This document shows, piece by piece, positions 1 through 8,035 of a DNA stretch of 64,000 nucleotides; positions within the stretch are counted from its first letter, which is position 1; every line of letters begins with the position of its first letter. This DNA is from Falsiroseomonas oleicola. GTDB taxonomy: Bacteria; Pseudomonadota; Alphaproteobacteria; Acetobacterales; Acetobacteraceae. Location of the stretch: contig NZ_JAERQM010000001.1 of NCBI RefSeq assembly GCF_019029495.1, positions 1,240,001 through 1,304,000 of the forward strand. The letters run 5' to 3'. A program made the translations under genes and the position numbers. Below the pieces are notes generated by a model. It saw only the letters and a program-made list of their open reading frames with translations, searched no databases and had not been told where the DNA came from.

Positions 1-176
1 TCGGCCTGAAAGGCGGGGTTGCCCCGGCGCGGCCGGCCCTCGGTGAACCAGGCCACGCTGTCGTAGCCATCCAGCGCCACGCCGGCCTTGTGGTTGACGT
101 TGCGGGGCAGGCCATCGGCCTTGGCGGAGGCCGCCAGCAGGGCGGGAACCAAAGCGAGAAGGTGGCGGCGGCGCAT
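1..176 (-). CDS. YHS domain protein, N-terminal part (cut by window edge)
   Basis: Read on the minus strand from the ATG at 176, the protein begins MRRRHLLALVPALLAASAKA, a short Arg-rich signal peptide with an Ala-x-Ala cleavage site. It continues into GVALDGYDSVAWFTEGRPRR, the typical opening of secreted YHS-domain (seleno)proteins, which usually read GYDPVAYF. YHS domains are small and often associated with metal handling; no specific role is known for this subgroup. Only about 58 codons are present, so the rest of the domain cannot be judged. It is divergent from the Nudix gene; the 139 bp between them presumably holds both promoters. Confidence 0.75.
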   Translation of the reverse strand, partial: MRRRHLLALVPALLAASAKADGLPRNVNHKAGVALDGYDSVAWFTEGRPRRGNPAFQA

Positions 177-315
177 GGGGTTGGACCTCGGCTGTGGCAT
201 TCCCCCGTCGCTTCGCGGCCCAGGCCGGCATGGTTACGGCCCGATGACGACCGCAGCCCCCCTTGTACCGCCCCGGCCCCTTGCAGCGCCCCGCGCCGGC
301 AAGCGAGGGTGGCGC

Positions 316-891
316 ATGGACACCGATGCCCCGCCCTGGACCACCACCCATTCCGAAATCCTGGTCGAGGACCGCTGGATCAGGCTGCGCGCCGACCGGC
401 TGCGCACCGCCGCCGGGGCCGAGATCGCGCCCTGGTATGTGCTGGACTACCCCGACTGGTGCGCCGTGGTGGCGCTGACCGAAGACGGCCGGCTGGTGCT
501 GGTGCGGCAATGGCGCCATGGCGCGCAAAGCTGGTCGCTGGAACTGCCCGGCGGGGTGATGGATGCGGAGGACGCCGACCCCATCGCCGCCGCGCGGCGG
601 GAATTGCTGGAGGAAACCGGTTATGGCGGCGGCGAATGGCGCTACCTCTATGCCGGCCACGCCAATCCGGCGATCCAGACCAACCGGCTGCACATCGTCC
701 TGGCCACCGGCCTTCGCCCGGTCGCCCCGCCGGCGCCGGAGCCGGGCGAGACGATCCAGGTGGAATTGCTGGAGGTGGCGGAGATGTTGAAGGGCCTGCC
801 GCAGGGGTTGATCGGCCAGTCCATGCATGTCGGCGGCATCCTGGTCGGCCTGGCCGCCGCCGGGCGGATCAGCCTGGGAGAATGCGCGTGA
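316..891 (+). CDS. Nudix hydrolase (ADP-ribose pyrophosphatase-like)
   Basis: A 191-residue Nudix hydrolase that should cleave a nucleoside diphosphate linked to another moiety, most likely ADP-ribose or a nucleotide sugar. The Nudix box lies at residues 79-103: a Gly-Gly opening, then RELLEETGY at 95-103 carrying the metal-binding glutamates. The spacing between the first Glu and the RE pair is two residues longer than in the usual consensus. The frame is open further upstream and an ATG at 244 is possible, but the ATG at 316 gives the usual family length and has a GAGGG stretch in front of it. The substrate cannot be read from sequence. Its stop overlaps the start of the following acetyltransferase by 10 bp, so the two are probably co-translated. 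Confidence 0.85.
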   Translation: MDTDAPPWTTTHSEILVEDRWIRLRADRLRTAAGAEIAPWYVLDYPDWCAVVALTEDGRLVLVRQWRHGAQSWSLELPGGVMDAEDADPIAAARRELLEETGYGGGEWRYLYAGHANPAIQTNRLHIVLATGLRPVAPPAPEPGETIQVELLEVAEMLKGLPQGLIGQSMHVGGILVGLAAAGRISLGECA

Positions 892-1340
892 CCGACATCA
901 CCATCACCCCTCTGGCGCCGCGCCATCAGGCGGCCTGGGATGCGCTCTATGCCGGCTATGCCCGCTTCTACAAGGTCGAGCAGACGGCGGAGATGCGCGC
1001 GCGGGTCTGGGGCTGGATCATGGACCCGGCGCATCCGGTGAAGGCGCTGGTGGCGGAGGATGCGGCGGGCCAGGCCATCGGCCTCGCCCATTACCGCGAA
1101 TTCCCCCGGCCGCTCGCCGCCGGCACCGGCGGCTATCTGGACGACCTGTTCGTCGACCCCGCCGCGCGCGGCCGGCGCATCGCCGATGCGCTGATCGAGG
1201 CGGTGACGGAGATCGGCCGGCAGCGCGGCTGGGGCGTGATCCGCTGGATCACGGCGGATGACAATTACCGCGGCCGGGGCGTCTATGACCGGCTGGCGGT
1301 GCGGACCGCCTGGATCACCTACGACCGCAAGATCGGGTAG
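882..1340 (+). CDS. GNAT family N-acetyltransferase
   Basis: A 152-residue GNAT acyltransferase. The acetyl-CoA-binding region is YLDDLFVDPAARGRRIADAL (about residues 86-105), with the R-x-x-R/G-x pattern of motif A slightly altered (ARGRRIA instead of RGxGxA). It continues into IRWITADDNYRGRGVYDRLA, the usual end of the fold where Asn and Tyr help orient acetyl-CoA. The ATG overlaps the end of the Nudix gene and is preceded by GGGAG. The acceptor substrate is unknown. The tight coupling suggests the two enzymes are expressed together but does not by itself show a shared pathway. Confidence 0.85.
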   Translation: MRVTDITITPLAPRHQAAWDALYAGYARFYKVEQTAEMRARVWGWIMDPAHPVKALVAEDAAGQAIGLAHYREFPRPLAAGTGGYLDDLFVDPAARGRRIADALIEAVTEIGRQRGWGVIRWITADDNYRGRGVYDRLAVRTAWITYDRKIG

Positions 1341-1374
1341 ATATTCGGCCAATACCGGCGGGCCGGTCCCTTGA

Positions 1375-1480
1375 CCGGTCCGAGCGGCCGAACGGCCGCC
1401 GCAGCTTGTGCGTCGCGCCGAAGGCGCGCCTTCGGCGCGACGAAGCCAAGGAAACCGGAGGTTTCCGCGTCACGCCGCAA
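1375..1480 (-). repeat. Modular hairpin repeat, copy D
   Basis: Lies in the 180-bp gap between the converging GNAT and dihydroxyacetone kinase genes. Read on the minus strand it has the same module order as the copy at 59.04 kb: a stem with a TCC loop (1450-1466, GGAAACC/GGTTTCC arms), TTGGCT, a large palindrome (1413-1440, perfect over 28 bp), and a GCGGCCG/CGGCCGC hairpin (about 1382-1399). The stem sequences differ from other copies but remain fully self-complementary. A bidirectional transcription stop is a reasonable inference from the convergent position. Confidence 0.75.
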
Positions 1481-1520
1481 GCGTGTCTCCGGCATGACCG
1501 TATGAGGGGCCCTGGAGCGG

Positions 1521-3215
1521 TCACGCGGAAGGGCCGTTGGTATGTACCTGCGCCGTGATCGCCCGCATCCAGACCAGCACGGCGCTCGCCCCCGCATCCG
1601 GCTGGCCCAGGGCACGGTCGCCGAGATAGGCGGCACGGCCGAGGCGCGGGCGCATGGTGACGGTCGCGGATACCCCATCGGCCGCCGCCGCCACCGCCGC
1701 CTGCCAGGCCTCCGTCAACGGACCGGGGGAGGCGGCAAAAATCTCGGCGGCGGGGTGCAGCGCATCCAGCATGGTGCGGTCGCCGGGCCGGGCGCCACCC
1801 AGTTCGCCGATCGCGGCGACGGCGTCGCGGAAGGCGCGCGCCCAGTCGGCATGGTCCGGTGCCTCCGGCAGCGCCCGGGCGGCGGCCAGCAGGGCGGTGG
1901 CGTAGAAGGGGCCGGAACTGCCGGCGATGGCCCGCCGCACCGCCTGCGCCATGGCGGTGAGCGCCGTGGCGGGGGTGGCGAAGGCGGCCTCCGGCAGCGC
2001 CCGGATCGCCGCCGCGCCGCGCGCCATGGACAGGCCAAGATCGCCATCCCCGGCATGGCTGTCGAGCGCCGTCAGCGACGCCTCCTCCGCCTCCAGCGCC
2101 GCTGCCACGGCGAGGGCCAGGCGGCGCAGCTCCGGTGCCAGCGGGCCGGGGGCGGTGGCGGGCGCGGCCTCGGGCTCCGGCGGCGCGGCGACGCGCGCGG
2201 CCGGGGCGAGCATGCCACCGCCGGGCCAGGCGGGGGCCAAAGCCGGCGCGTCCAGCCGCGCCAGCCGGCCCGCATCCAACCGCATCAGGCTGATCGAGCA
2301 GCCGGGCATTTCCAAGGCCGTCATGAAGTTGCCGGCCCAGCCGCGCGGCACCGCGATGCCCCGCGCCGCCAGCCCGGCCAAGGCGGCGCGGGCGACGATG
2401 GACAGTTCCATCGGCGGGGTACCGCCGAGGCCGTTCACCAGCAGCGCCACCTGGTCCCCCGCCGCCAGCCCGGCATCCATCACCAGCGTGTCGAGGATGG
2501 TGGCGACGATGGCATCGGCGGGCTCTATCGGCGCCCGCCGCACGCCCTGTTCGCCATGGATGCCGAGGCCCAGCTCCATCTCCGACTCGCCCAGGGTGAA
2601 GCCCGGCGTGCCGGCCGCCGGCACGGTGCAGGCACCGAGCGCGACGCCCATGGAGACCACCGCGGCGGCCGCGGCCTCCGCCTCCGCCAGCACGGTATCG
2701 AGGTCGCCGCCGGCCTCGGCCGCCGCGCCGGCCACCTTGTGGACCAGCACGGTGCCGGCGATGCCGCGTCGGCGCTCGGGGTCCACCGTGTCGCGCAGCG
2801 CCGCGTCATCGGCCACCACCACGACCTTCGTCGGAAGGCCCTCCGCCGTCGCCAGGGCCGCGGCGAGGCCGAAATTCAACCGGTCGCCGGTGTAGTTCTT
2901 CACCACCAGCAGCGCCCCGCGCGGCCCGGCGGCGGCGCGGATGCCGGCGAGCACGGCGTCGACCGAGGGCGAGGTGAAGACATCGCCCGCCACCGCGCCC
3001 GCCAGCATGCCCGTCCCGACATAGCCCGCATGCGCCGGCTCATGCCCCGCCCCGCCGCCGGAGATCACCGCCACGGGGCGATCGGCCGGCGCCGGCAGCC
3101 CGGCGCGCACCACCACATCCTCCGCCTCCAACAGCGCCAGGCCGGGGTTCAGGGCGACCAGCCCTTCGAGCATCTCGCGCACCACATTGCGCGGGTCGTT
3201 GACGAGCTTTTTCAT
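1521..3215 (-). CDS. dhaK: Dihydroxyacetone kinase, fused DhaK-DhaL (ATP-dependent)
   Basis: A 564-residue two-domain glycerone kinase that phosphorylates dihydroxyacetone (or a related short ketose such as erythrulose) with ATP. The N-terminal DhaK domain (about 1-330) has the SGGGAGHEPAHAGY loop at 52-65 and the substrate-binding histidine at 220 in GIHGEQG, which forms a hemiaminal with the substrate. An Ala/Pro-rich linker (about 335-370) leads to the DhaL domain, with the Asp-rich nucleotide loop DSHAGDGDLG. Fusion of the two domains is typical of ATP-dependent, not PTS-dependent, enzymes. ATG at 3215 was chosen over an upstream in-frame start because it gives the family N-terminus MKKLVNDP and follows an AGGGGAA ribosome site. 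Confidence 0.92.
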   Translation of the reverse strand: MKKLVNDPRNVVREMLEGLVALNPGLALLEAEDVVVRAGLPAPADRPVAVISGGGAGHEPAHAGYVGTGMLAGAVAGDVFTSPSVDAVLAGIRAAAGPRGALLVVKNYTGDRLNFGLAAALATAEGLPTKVVVVADDAALRDTVDPERRRGIAGTVLVHKVAGAAAEAGGDLDTVLAEAEAAAAAVVSMGVALGACTVPAAGTPGFTLGESEMELGLGIHGEQGVRRAPIEPADAIVATILDTLVMDAGLAAGDQVALLVNGLGGTPPMELSIVARAALAGLAARGIAVPRGWAGNFMTALEMPGCSISLMRLDAGRLARLDAPALAPAWPGGGMLAPAARVAAPPEPEAAPATAPGPLAPELRRLALAVAAALEAEEASLTALDSHAGDGDLGLSMARGAAAIRALPEAAFATPATALTAMAQAVRRAIAGSSGPFYATALLAAARALPEAPDHADWARAFRDAVAAIGELGGARPGDRTMLDALHPAAEIFAASPGPLTEAWQAAVAAAADGVSATVTMRPRLGRAAYLGDRALGQPDAGASAVLVWMRAITAQVHTNGPSA

Positions 3216-3268
3216 CGGCGTTTCCCCTGATTTGCAGCGGGCAGGATCGGCCCCACCCATGCGCGGCG

Positions 3269-4198
3269 TCAAACGGGCGCGGGCAGCAGCGCGCGCACCC
3301 GGGCGATGGCCGCCAGAAGGGCCGGATCGCCACTGCCCAAAACTTCGGCCTCGGCCAGCCAGCGCCGGGCATCCGCCACCTCGCCGCGCCCGGCCGCGCC
3401 TTCGGCCGCGCGCAGATGCAGGTCGGCGGCCTCGGCCGTGGCGCCCAGCGCCCGGGCCGCGGCGCCGCGCAGCGCCAGCACCCGTGACAGGCCGCGATAA
3501 TCCAGCGCGTCGCGCCGCAGCGCCTCCGCCTGCTGGGCGAGCGACCAGGCCGCCTGGGGCGCGCCGCGCAGCAGGGCCGCCTGGGCCGCCAGCTCCGCCG
3601 CATCGGCCTGGTAGGCCGCCTGATCGGGCTGGCCGATGGCGGCCTGCGCCGCCGCCAGGCCCGGCAGGTCGCGCGCTTCCGCTGCCATCAGGCCGAGCAG
3701 GAACTGCGCCCGCAGCGCCGCCTCCGGGTTTTCGGCCCCGCGCGCCGCGACGAAGCGGGCCAGCACCCCGGCCTCCGCCCGCTGGCCCAGCCGGTACAGC
3801 GCCGTCGCCTCCGCCAGCATCAGCCCCGCGGAGGCGCCACGGCCGCGCCGGGCGAGATCCAGCCGCACCTGCCGGGCCACCCTCAGCGCCGCCGGCGCCT
3901 GGCCGTGCTCCAGCTCGGCGATGGCCTGGCCAAAGGCCATGGAATCGATCGCCGCGGGATCGTCGCGCTGCCGCGCCCGTTCCAGCCCCTGGGCAAACAG
4001 CCGCGCCGCCGCCCGGGGCTGTTCCTGGTCCAGCGCCGCCCCGGCGGCATCGGCCGCGCGGTCCAGCACGGCATCGCGCGGCGGGCCGGGCGGCGGCGCG
4101 CGACCGCCACAGGCGGTGAGCGCCAGCAGGGCAAGGACCGCTGCTCTCACGGTCGCAGCCGCATCCGATCTCACGGTCGCAACCGCATCCGCTCTCAC
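3269..4198 (-). CDS. Putative lipoprotein with TPR-like helices, downstream of an MlaD protein
   Basis: A helical Ala/Leu-rich protein of up to 309 residues with TPR-like helix pairs and a lipobox LTAC near its N-terminus, so it is probably anchored in a membrane. It is the last gene of the degenerate Mla-type operon (permease, ATPase-like, MCE protein) and overlaps the MCE stop as GTGA. The start is ambiguous. A 24-bp tandem repeat puts three in-frame GTG codons at 4198, 4174 and 4150; the last would give the cleanest lipoprotein signal (RAAVLALLALTAC). No specific family was recognised. A role as an auxiliary lipoprotein of the transporter is inferred from position only. Confidence 0.6.
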   Translation of the reverse strand: MRADAVATVRSDAAATVRAAVLALLALTACGGRAPPPGPPRDAVLDRAADAAGAALDQEQPRAAARLFAQGLERARQRDDPAAIDSMAFGQAIAELEHGQAPAALRVARQVRLDLARRGRGASAGLMLAEATALYRLGQRAEAGVLARFVAARGAENPEAALRAQFLLGLMAAEARDLPGLAAAQAAIGQPDQAAYQADAAELAAQAALLRGAPQAAWSLAQQAEALRRDALDYRGLSRVLALRGAAARALGATAEAADLHLRAAEGAAGRGEVADARRWLAEAEVLGSGDPALLAAIARVRALLPAPV

Positions 4199-4213
4199 GG
4201 TCGCAGCCGCTCC
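4143..4213. repeat. 24-bp tandem repeat (2.9 copies) across a stop/start junction
   Basis: Three consecutive units begin at 4143, 4167 and 4191 (GCTCTCACGGTCGCAGCCGC followed by ATCC in the complete units). On the coding (minus) strand each unit contains GTGA, that is, both a possible GTG start for the lipoprotein gene and a TGA that acts as the MCE gene stop in the first unit. Duplication of the junction has therefore multiplied the candidate start codons without breaking the frame. Confidence 0.9.
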
Positions 4214-5214
4214 ACCGCCGGGCGGGCCACAGTGCCGACAGGCCGGGTCACCTCGCCACCGCCGGAGCCCAGCAGCCAGTGCCGCCGCAATTGCAGCAGC
4301 AGCAGCTCCATCTGCCGCGCCGCCTCCTGCGCCTGCACCATCACGGCCGGCAGGCCATCCGTGCCGTCACGGACATTGGCGGTGATCTGCGGCAAGGCGG
4401 GGCTGGCGCGGGCGATATCCGCGGTGGCGCGCTCCGCCTGTGCCAGTACCCTTTCGGCCCGCGCCACCAGCCCCGGCAGCGTGCCCGGCCCGCCGCGCCC
4501 ATCGGCGCCGCGCAGCCCGGCGGTGAGCTGGCGCAGCTCGACGCTCGCGCCCTCGATATTCGCCATCACCTGGGCGGCGCGGGCCGTGGCCGCCTCGGCC
4601 TCCCGGATCAGGGTGTCGTCGTTCAGCAGGCGGCCGATCGTGCCCTCCCCGCGTTCCAGGCGCTGGGTCGCGGCGGCGAAGGCGGCGGTGCCGGTGCGCA
4701 GTTCCTCCAGCACCGGGAAGACACGCTCCTGCAATTCGTCCAGCAGCGTGCCGAGGGTCTCGGTCGGGGCGCGTTCGCTGGTCGCGCGGATCCAGGCGCG
4801 GTCCCAGTTCAGCTCCTCCCCCCGGCCGCGCTGGATGTCGAGATAGGCCGGACCCGCGACACCGAAGCGCCGCCGCACCACGGCGGTGGAATCGCGGCGG
4901 ATGAAGGGCTTGGCCTGTTCCTCGATGCGCAGCTCGGCGCGGATGCGGCGCTCGGGGTCGACGATGATGCGGCGGACGGAGCCGGCGCGGATGCCCAGCA
5001 CCTCCGCATCCGCCCCCACCGACAGGCCAGCGACGCCTTCCTCCGGCAGCAGCACCATCAGCGTGCTGCCATCGTCGAACCAGTCGCGCAGCACCCCGCG
5101 CTGCGCCAGCGCGCCGAGGAACAGCAACAGGGCGAGCAGCACCAGCGCGCCCACCCAGCGGTCGGTATGGCGCAGGCGGACCCGGTCCTCATGGGTTACG
5201 GCGTTGCCGGACAC
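4195..5214 (-). CDS. MlaD-like MCE-domain substrate-binding protein
   Basis: A 339-residue membrane-anchored MCE protein. An N-terminal transmembrane helix (LVLLALLLFLGALAQ) is followed by one MCE domain: STLMVLLPEEGVAGLSVGAD, then a degenerate version of the usual GxVxxI strand and the AYLDIQ segment. The remainder is helical and probably forms the periplasmic needle or coiled coil. MCE proteins bind lipids and work with an MlaE permease and MlaF ATPase. The GTG at 5214 overlaps the ATPase-like gene by 19 bp. The frame is open further upstream, but those residues would lie inside the preceding gene. Confidence 0.85.
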   Translation of the reverse strand: MSGNAVTHEDRVRLRHTDRWVGALVLLALLLFLGALAQRGVLRDWFDDGSTLMVLLPEEGVAGLSVGADAEVLGIRAGSVRRIIVDPERRIRAELRIEEQAKPFIRRDSTAVVRRRFGVAGPAYLDIQRGRGEELNWDRAWIRATSERAPTETLGTLLDELQERVFPVLEELRTGTAAFAAATQRLERGEGTIGRLLNDDTLIREAEAATARAAQVMANIEGASVELRQLTAGLRGADGRGGPGTLPGLVARAERVLAQAERATADIARASPALPQITANVRDGTDGLPAVMVQAQEAARQMELLLLQLRRHWLLGSGGGEVTRPVGTVARPAVERLRP

Positions 5215-5879
5215 AGCCCTTCCTCCTCCAACCGCCACCATTGCGTGGCCGGGAAACCCGGCTCCTGCCAGGCGCGCCGCGACCGGGTCGACCACAGCAC
5301 GGCAGCCCCCCGGTCCAGCGCCGGGCGCAGCGCCGCCAGCAGCGGATCCGCCAACGCATCCGCCACCTCGCGGTCCAGCGGGCTTTCCAGCAGGATCAGA
5401 TCCGGCGTGCCGAGCAGCGCCCGGGCACAGCCGGCCCGCGCCAGGGCCGGGCGCGGGATTTCGGAGGGATGGCGCAGCAGCAGGCCGGGCAGGCCGAAAT
5501 GCCGGCAGAGCGCCACCGCCTCCGCCCGCAGATCCGTGTCCGGCGTTTTGTCGTGGTGCCGGCGCGGCAGCATCATGCTCTCCGCCACCGTCAGATGCTG
5601 AAGCCAGCCGCCATCGCCCGGCGCCAGGCCGATACGGCCGCGCCGGCCCTCCGCCACCGGGCGGGCCAGCCCTGTCCAGTCCTCGCCGAGGAAGCGCACC
5701 CGGCCGGAGGCCAGCGGGGTCAACCCGGTGCAGAGGAGCACCAGCGCGCGCGCCATGGCCGGATCATCCGCCTGCACCAGCGCCAACTCGCCCGGCGCCA
5801 ACCGCAGGGTGACGGCGCCCGTGATCGGCGAGGCCTGCGCGGCCGGGCGGGCCTCCTCGATCTCCAGCACCGCGCTCAT
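5196..5879 (-). CDS. Degenerate MlaF-like ABC ATPase (catalytic motifs lost)
   Basis: A 227-residue protein in the exact position of the ABC ATPase of an Mla-type operon, overlapping the permease stop as ATGA. The overall layout is still that of an ABC ATPase: VTLRLAPGELALVQ before the P-loop, GLTPLASGRVRFLGEDW after it, and ALARAGCARALLGTPDLILL before Walker B. The P-loop at residues 36-44 reads QADDPAMAR, with no glycines and no lysine. The signature loop at 137-146 lacks SGG. Walker B is followed by ES instead of DE. It should be unable to hydrolyse ATP by the usual mechanism. An intact paralogue lies at 22.6 kb. The frame is undamaged, so this looks like divergence rather than a fresh pseudogene. 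Confidence 0.8.
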   Translation of the reverse strand: MSAVLEIEEARPAAQASPITGAVTLRLAPGELALVQADDPAMARALVLLCTGLTPLASGRVRFLGEDWTGLARPVAEGRRGRIGLAPGDGGWLQHLTVAESMMLPRRHHDKTPDTDLRAEAVALCRHFGLPGLLLRHPSEIPRPALARAGCARALLGTPDLILLESPLDREVADALADPLLAALRPALDRGAAVLWSTRSRRAWQEPGFPATQWWRLEEEGLCPATP

Positions 5880-6703
5880 ACCACCGCCACGCTCAAGCCG
5901 GCGCTGATCGCCAGGATGCCGAGCAGCCCGCGCACGAAGGCCCGGGGCAGGAGGTGGGAGGGGGATTCGGCGGGCGTGGAGGACAGGCCCGTGATGCTGG
6001 AGACCAGCGCCACCAGCGCCCCGATCAGCACCAGCTTCACCGCGAAGAGCACGAATTCCGGAATCGCCGCCGCCCCCAGCAGATTGTCGAGCTGCTCCAT
6101 GGGCGAGGCCTGCACCAGGCTGAAGAAGACGCCGGTGAGATAGCCTGAGGCCAGCGACACGGCCAGGAAGATGACCCCCAGCGTGAAGCCCGCCGCCGCC
6201 ATGGCCACCGCGCGCGGCAGCACCAGCAGGGCAAAGGGGTCGATGCCCTGGGCCTCCAGCACATCGAGCTGGCCGCTGGCCTTGGCGGCGCCGCATTCCA
6301 CCACGGTGACGCTGCCGCTGCGGCCCAGCAGGATCAGCCCGACCAGCACCGGCGTTACCTCCCGCACCAGCACGATCACGAGCAGGCCGCCGGTGTAATC
6401 CTCCTGCCCCGCGAAGCTCAGCCAGCGGATCGCCTGATAGACCACGCCGAAGCCGACCAGGCTGGCGGTGATGACGACGGTGCCGAAGCCGCCCGCGATG
6501 GCCTGGTGCAGGCTGCGGCGCAGCTCCGTGCGCAGGGTGCGGCGCCAGACCGAAGGGCGCAGACCCTCCAGCAGCACGCCGAGTGCCAGGGCGGCAATGG
6601 CCAGGATAAGCTGGAAGCCGCGGCGGGTCGGCCCGCCCAGCGTCTCCAGCAACAGCCAGACCGGCAGCAGACGCGGCTGCGCCGTCACCCTCGCCTTCGC
6701 CAT
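5876..6703 (-). CDS. MlaE family ABC permease
   Basis: A 275-residue MlaE/YrbE-type permease with about five to six hydrophobic segments. The family loop is recognisable at LVREVTPVLVGLILLGRSGS followed by a QLDVLEAQGIDPFALLVLPR stretch; in the canonical family this reads AGRSGxxxAAELGTMK, so this copy is more diverged. It heads the operon permease, ATPase-like, MCE protein, lipoprotein. Such systems move phospholipids or sterols between the two membranes. The substrate here is unknown, and energy coupling is doubtful given the partner ATPase. Confidence 0.85.
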   Translation of the reverse strand: MAKARVTAQPRLLPVWLLLETLGGPTRRGFQLILAIAALALGVLLEGLRPSVWRRTLRTELRRSLHQAIAGGFGTVVITASLVGFGVVYQAIRWLSFAGQEDYTGGLLVIVLVREVTPVLVGLILLGRSGSVTVVECGAAKASGQLDVLEAQGIDPFALLVLPRAVAMAAAGFTLGVIFLAVSLASGYLTGVFFSLVQASPMEQLDNLLGAAAIPEFVLFAVKLVLIGALVALVSSITGLSSTPAESPSHLLPRAFVRGLLGILAISAGLSVAVV

Positions 6704-6819
6704 CCCACTTCCCCTGCCAGCCCGTTTCGATCAGCGCCCGCGGTCGCGGAAAGTTTCCGGAACCGATGCCACTTCAGCCGTCTTCTAGTGCTGCAAGGTT
6801 CGATGACGGGGGTGTGGGT

Positions 6820-7899
6820 ATGCCGGGACGGCAGGTGGTGCAACGGGGTGCGGATGGAAGCGTGCTGATCGCGGTCGCCGCGCTGGCAGGATTGCTGGCC
6901 TATGATTCCACGCGGCGCGCGCCGCGGCCCAGGCCGATGCCACGCGGCATCCCTGGCAGCAGCGCGCCGGCCAATGGGCAGGCAGCCGCCAGGCCTTCCG
7001 CGATTCCGCCGCGCGGCTGGTGGCACATCCTGCGCCGTACCGCGTCCCAGGCCAGCGAGGACCGGCTGATGATGGAGGCCGCCGGCATCACCTTCTACGT
7101 GCTGCTGGCGATGTTCCCGGCGCTGGCGGCGCTGGTCTCGCTGTACGGGCTGGTGGCCGACCCGGCGACGGTTCAGGGGCATCTGAACGCCCTGTCGGAT
7201 ATCGTCCCCGGCGGCGGCATGCAGATCATCGAGGAACAGGTGCAGCGCGTGGCGCAATCCGCCGGCGGCAGTCTGGGCCTGGGCGCGCTGGCTGGCCTTG
7301 CCGTCTCGCTCTGGTCGTCCAACAAGGCGGCCAAGGCGTTGTTCGATGCGCTGAACATCGTCTACGAGGAACGCGAGAAGCGCGGCTTCATCAAGCTGAC
7401 CGCTATCACCCTGCTGTTCACCCTGGGCATGATCGGCTTCGCCATCCTGACCATGCTCGGCGTGGTGGCGGTGCCGGTGGTGCTGGGCTTCGTCGGGCTG
7501 GATGGGCGGGCGGAGGCCTGGCTGAGCTTCGGCCGCTGGCCGCTGCTGCTGGTGCTGTCCAGCCTGGTGCTGGCCTGCCTGTACCGCTGGGGCCCGAGCC
7601 GGGAGACGGCGCGCTGGCGCTGGGTGAGCTGGGGCAGCGCCTTCGCCTCCCTCGCCTGGCTCGGCGGTTCGGCCGCCTTCTCCTGGTACGTCGCGCATTT
7701 CGGCAATTACAACGAGACCTACGGCTCGCTGGGCGCCGTGGTGGGCTTCATGACCTGGATCTGGATTTCCGCGACCGTGGTGCTGCTGGGCGCGGAGCTG
7801 AACGCCGAGATGGAGCACCAGACGGCAGAGGACACCACCACCGCCCCGGAGCAGCCCATGGGGCAGCGCGGCGCGGTGATGGCGGATAGCGTGGCGTGA
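6820..7899 (+). CDS. YihY/BrkB family membrane protein
   Basis: A 359-residue inner-membrane protein of the YihY/virulence factor BrkB family (UPF0761). About six hydrophobic segments lie between residues 80 and 335, beginning AGITFYVLLAMFPALAALVS and ending VVGFMTWIWISATVVLLGAE; the second contains the family's GxxxTWxxW-like pattern. The N-terminus carries an extra hydrophobic segment (VLIAVAALAGLLAY) and a Pro/Arg-rich stretch. The family was once called RNase BN in error; its function is unsettled. The start is uncertain: ATG 6820 follows GGGGTGTGGG, and an in-frame ATG also exists at 6766. It is divergent from the permease gene. Confidence 0.85.
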   Translation: MPGRQVVQRGADGSVLIAVAALAGLLAYDSTRRAPRPRPMPRGIPGSSAPANGQAAARPSAIPPRGWWHILRRTASQASEDRLMMEAAGITFYVLLAMFPALAALVSLYGLVADPATVQGHLNALSDIVPGGGMQIIEEQVQRVAQSAGGSLGLGALAGLAVSLWSSNKAAKALFDALNIVYEEREKRGFIKLTAITLLFTLGMIGFAILTMLGVVAVPVVLGFVGLDGRAEAWLSFGRWPLLLVLSSLVLACLYRWGPSRETARWRWVSWGSAFASLAWLGGSAAFSWYVAHFGNYNETYGSLGAVVGFMTWIWISATVVLLGAELNAEMEHQTAEDTTTAPEQPMGQRGAVMADSVA

Positions 7900-7910
7900 T
7901 GCTTTTTCAG

Positions 7911-7990
7911 GCCCTCAGGCGCCGGGCGGCCCCTCCGGGGCCTTGGCTCGCCGCATAAGCGGCGGGCCGCATTCGCGGCCTCGGCCGGCG
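7911..7990 (+). repeat. Modular hairpin repeat, copy A
   Basis: Sits between the converging YihY and oligopeptide-binding protein genes. In order: GCCCTCAGGCGCCGGGC, a hairpin at 7928-7942 (GGCCCC/GGGGCC with TCC loop), TTGGCTC, a second hairpin at 7950-7963 (GCCGC-ATAA-GCGGC) and a third at 7965-7980 (GGCCGC-ATTC-GCGGCC). The same order occurs at 14.5 kb (inverted) and 59.1 kb with different but compensated stem bases. Confidence 0.85.
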
Positions 7991-8035
7991 AGACGCCAGC
8001 CGCAGGTCAGCCTTTTCGGGCGCGCTGGTACAAGC

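Noticed and set aside
1542-3230. Long open frame on the plus strand opposite the dihydroxyacetone kinase
   Set aside because: His/Arg/Gly-rich translation without any family motif; it is the GC-rich shadow of a well-conserved minus-strand gene.
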